DNA of 31,369 nucleotides, taken from positions 1 to 31,369 of the forward strand of contig JABZKC010000007.1 of assembly GCA_015257485.1 (NCBI GenBank), in the 5' to 3' direction. A program made the translations under genes and the position numbers. Positions 31,244 to 31,369 of this stretch are shown here, piece by piece. The notes beneath the pieces are model-generated. The model was not told where the DNA came from and made no database searches. It saw only the letters and a list, made by a program, of their open reading frames with translations. This stretch comes from Nanosynbacter sp. (GTDB lineage: Bacteria > Patescibacteriota > Saccharimonadia > Saccharimonadales > Saccharimonadaceae). How positions within the stretch are numbered: the first letter of the stretch is position 1; every line of letters begins with the position of its first letter.

Positions 31244-31369
31244 TAAGCAAGTTCAAAATTTTAGACGGATTAACAGATTAGGTAAGAGGTGGATAATCAG
31301 TTATAATTATTTGTCTTAACTAAACAATTCGGAACAAGCTGTTTTTAAGTAGTTATCTTCATTATAAAA

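Noticed and set aside
31285..31300. DnaA-box-like TTATCCACC on the minus strand near the window end
   Set aside because: It is a single imperfect match without further boxes or a dnaA/dnaN neighbourhood, so it gives no support for an origin.
1..31369. CRISPR array, prophage or transposase
   Set aside because: No regularly spaced identical repeats with unique spacers were seen, and no integrase, transposase or phage structural motif appears in any frame.
1..31369. Recoded UGA (glycine) as in some CPR groups
   Set aside because: TGA ends tatD and the desulfurase at exact operon junctions, and glycine positions in conserved motifs use GGN.

Overview
The window reads as a piece of an ultrasmall-genome bacterium of the Patescibacteria (CPR), most likely Candidatus Saccharibacteria (TM7). 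This is inference from gene content: a short AlaRS, extended -10 promoters with leaderless starts, a type IV pilus ATPase, and a Gram-positive-style surface locus with C-terminally anchored proteins. TGA is used as an ordinary stop and glycine is coded by GGN, so the UGA-to-glycine code of Gracilibacteria and Absconditabacteria does not apply.

Layout. (1) 1-933: the 5' part of a 23S rRNA gene on the minus strand, with its own promoter. No 16S gene lies upstream. Instead there is a strikingly phased run of A-tracts that reaches into the end of pepN. (2) 880-5251: alaS-pepN, a minus-strand pair with a leaderless start. A small membrane-anchored ORF (5356-5661) is transcribed divergently. (3) 5806-10771: the typA-tatD-nifS/iscS-mnmA operon. 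The last two genes supply sulfur for tRNA U34 thiolation. It is divergent from tRNA-Lys. (4) 11031-19711: a type I restriction-modification island of the EcoR124-like kind: hsdM, rhuM, hsdS and a third target-recognition unit in a different frame, then a separate Fic-hsdR unit behind a promoter covered by four regularly spaced operator half-sites. (5) 19825-20689: an HdeD-like membrane protein and tRNA-Val. (6) 20783-24979: a surface cluster of two small WxL-like secreted proteins, two DUF916-like membrane-anchored proteins and one IPNTG-tailed Ig-like protein, resembling the Csa/WxL loci of Firmicutes. (7) 25306-28085 on the plus strand: inositol-phosphatase family, YchF, and an RNase HII-YraN fusion. 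(8) 28201-31227 on the minus strand: ribosomal protein L19, a single-pass membrane protein, and a PilB/GspE-type ATPase without the usual zinc cysteines.

How the genes work together. The housekeeping operons are compact, with start/stop overlaps and ribosome sites lying on the previous stop codon. The two accessory regions are the restriction island and the surface cluster. The island carries three independent signs of built-in variability: a GA repeat at a frame break in hsdS, a 12-bp EAEL/KAEL spacer repeat, and three homologous conserved regions. It also has a separately regulated restriction subunit, plausibly controlled by the Fic/winged-helix protein encoded in front of it. The surface cluster is plausibly an envelope layer or host-contact structure.
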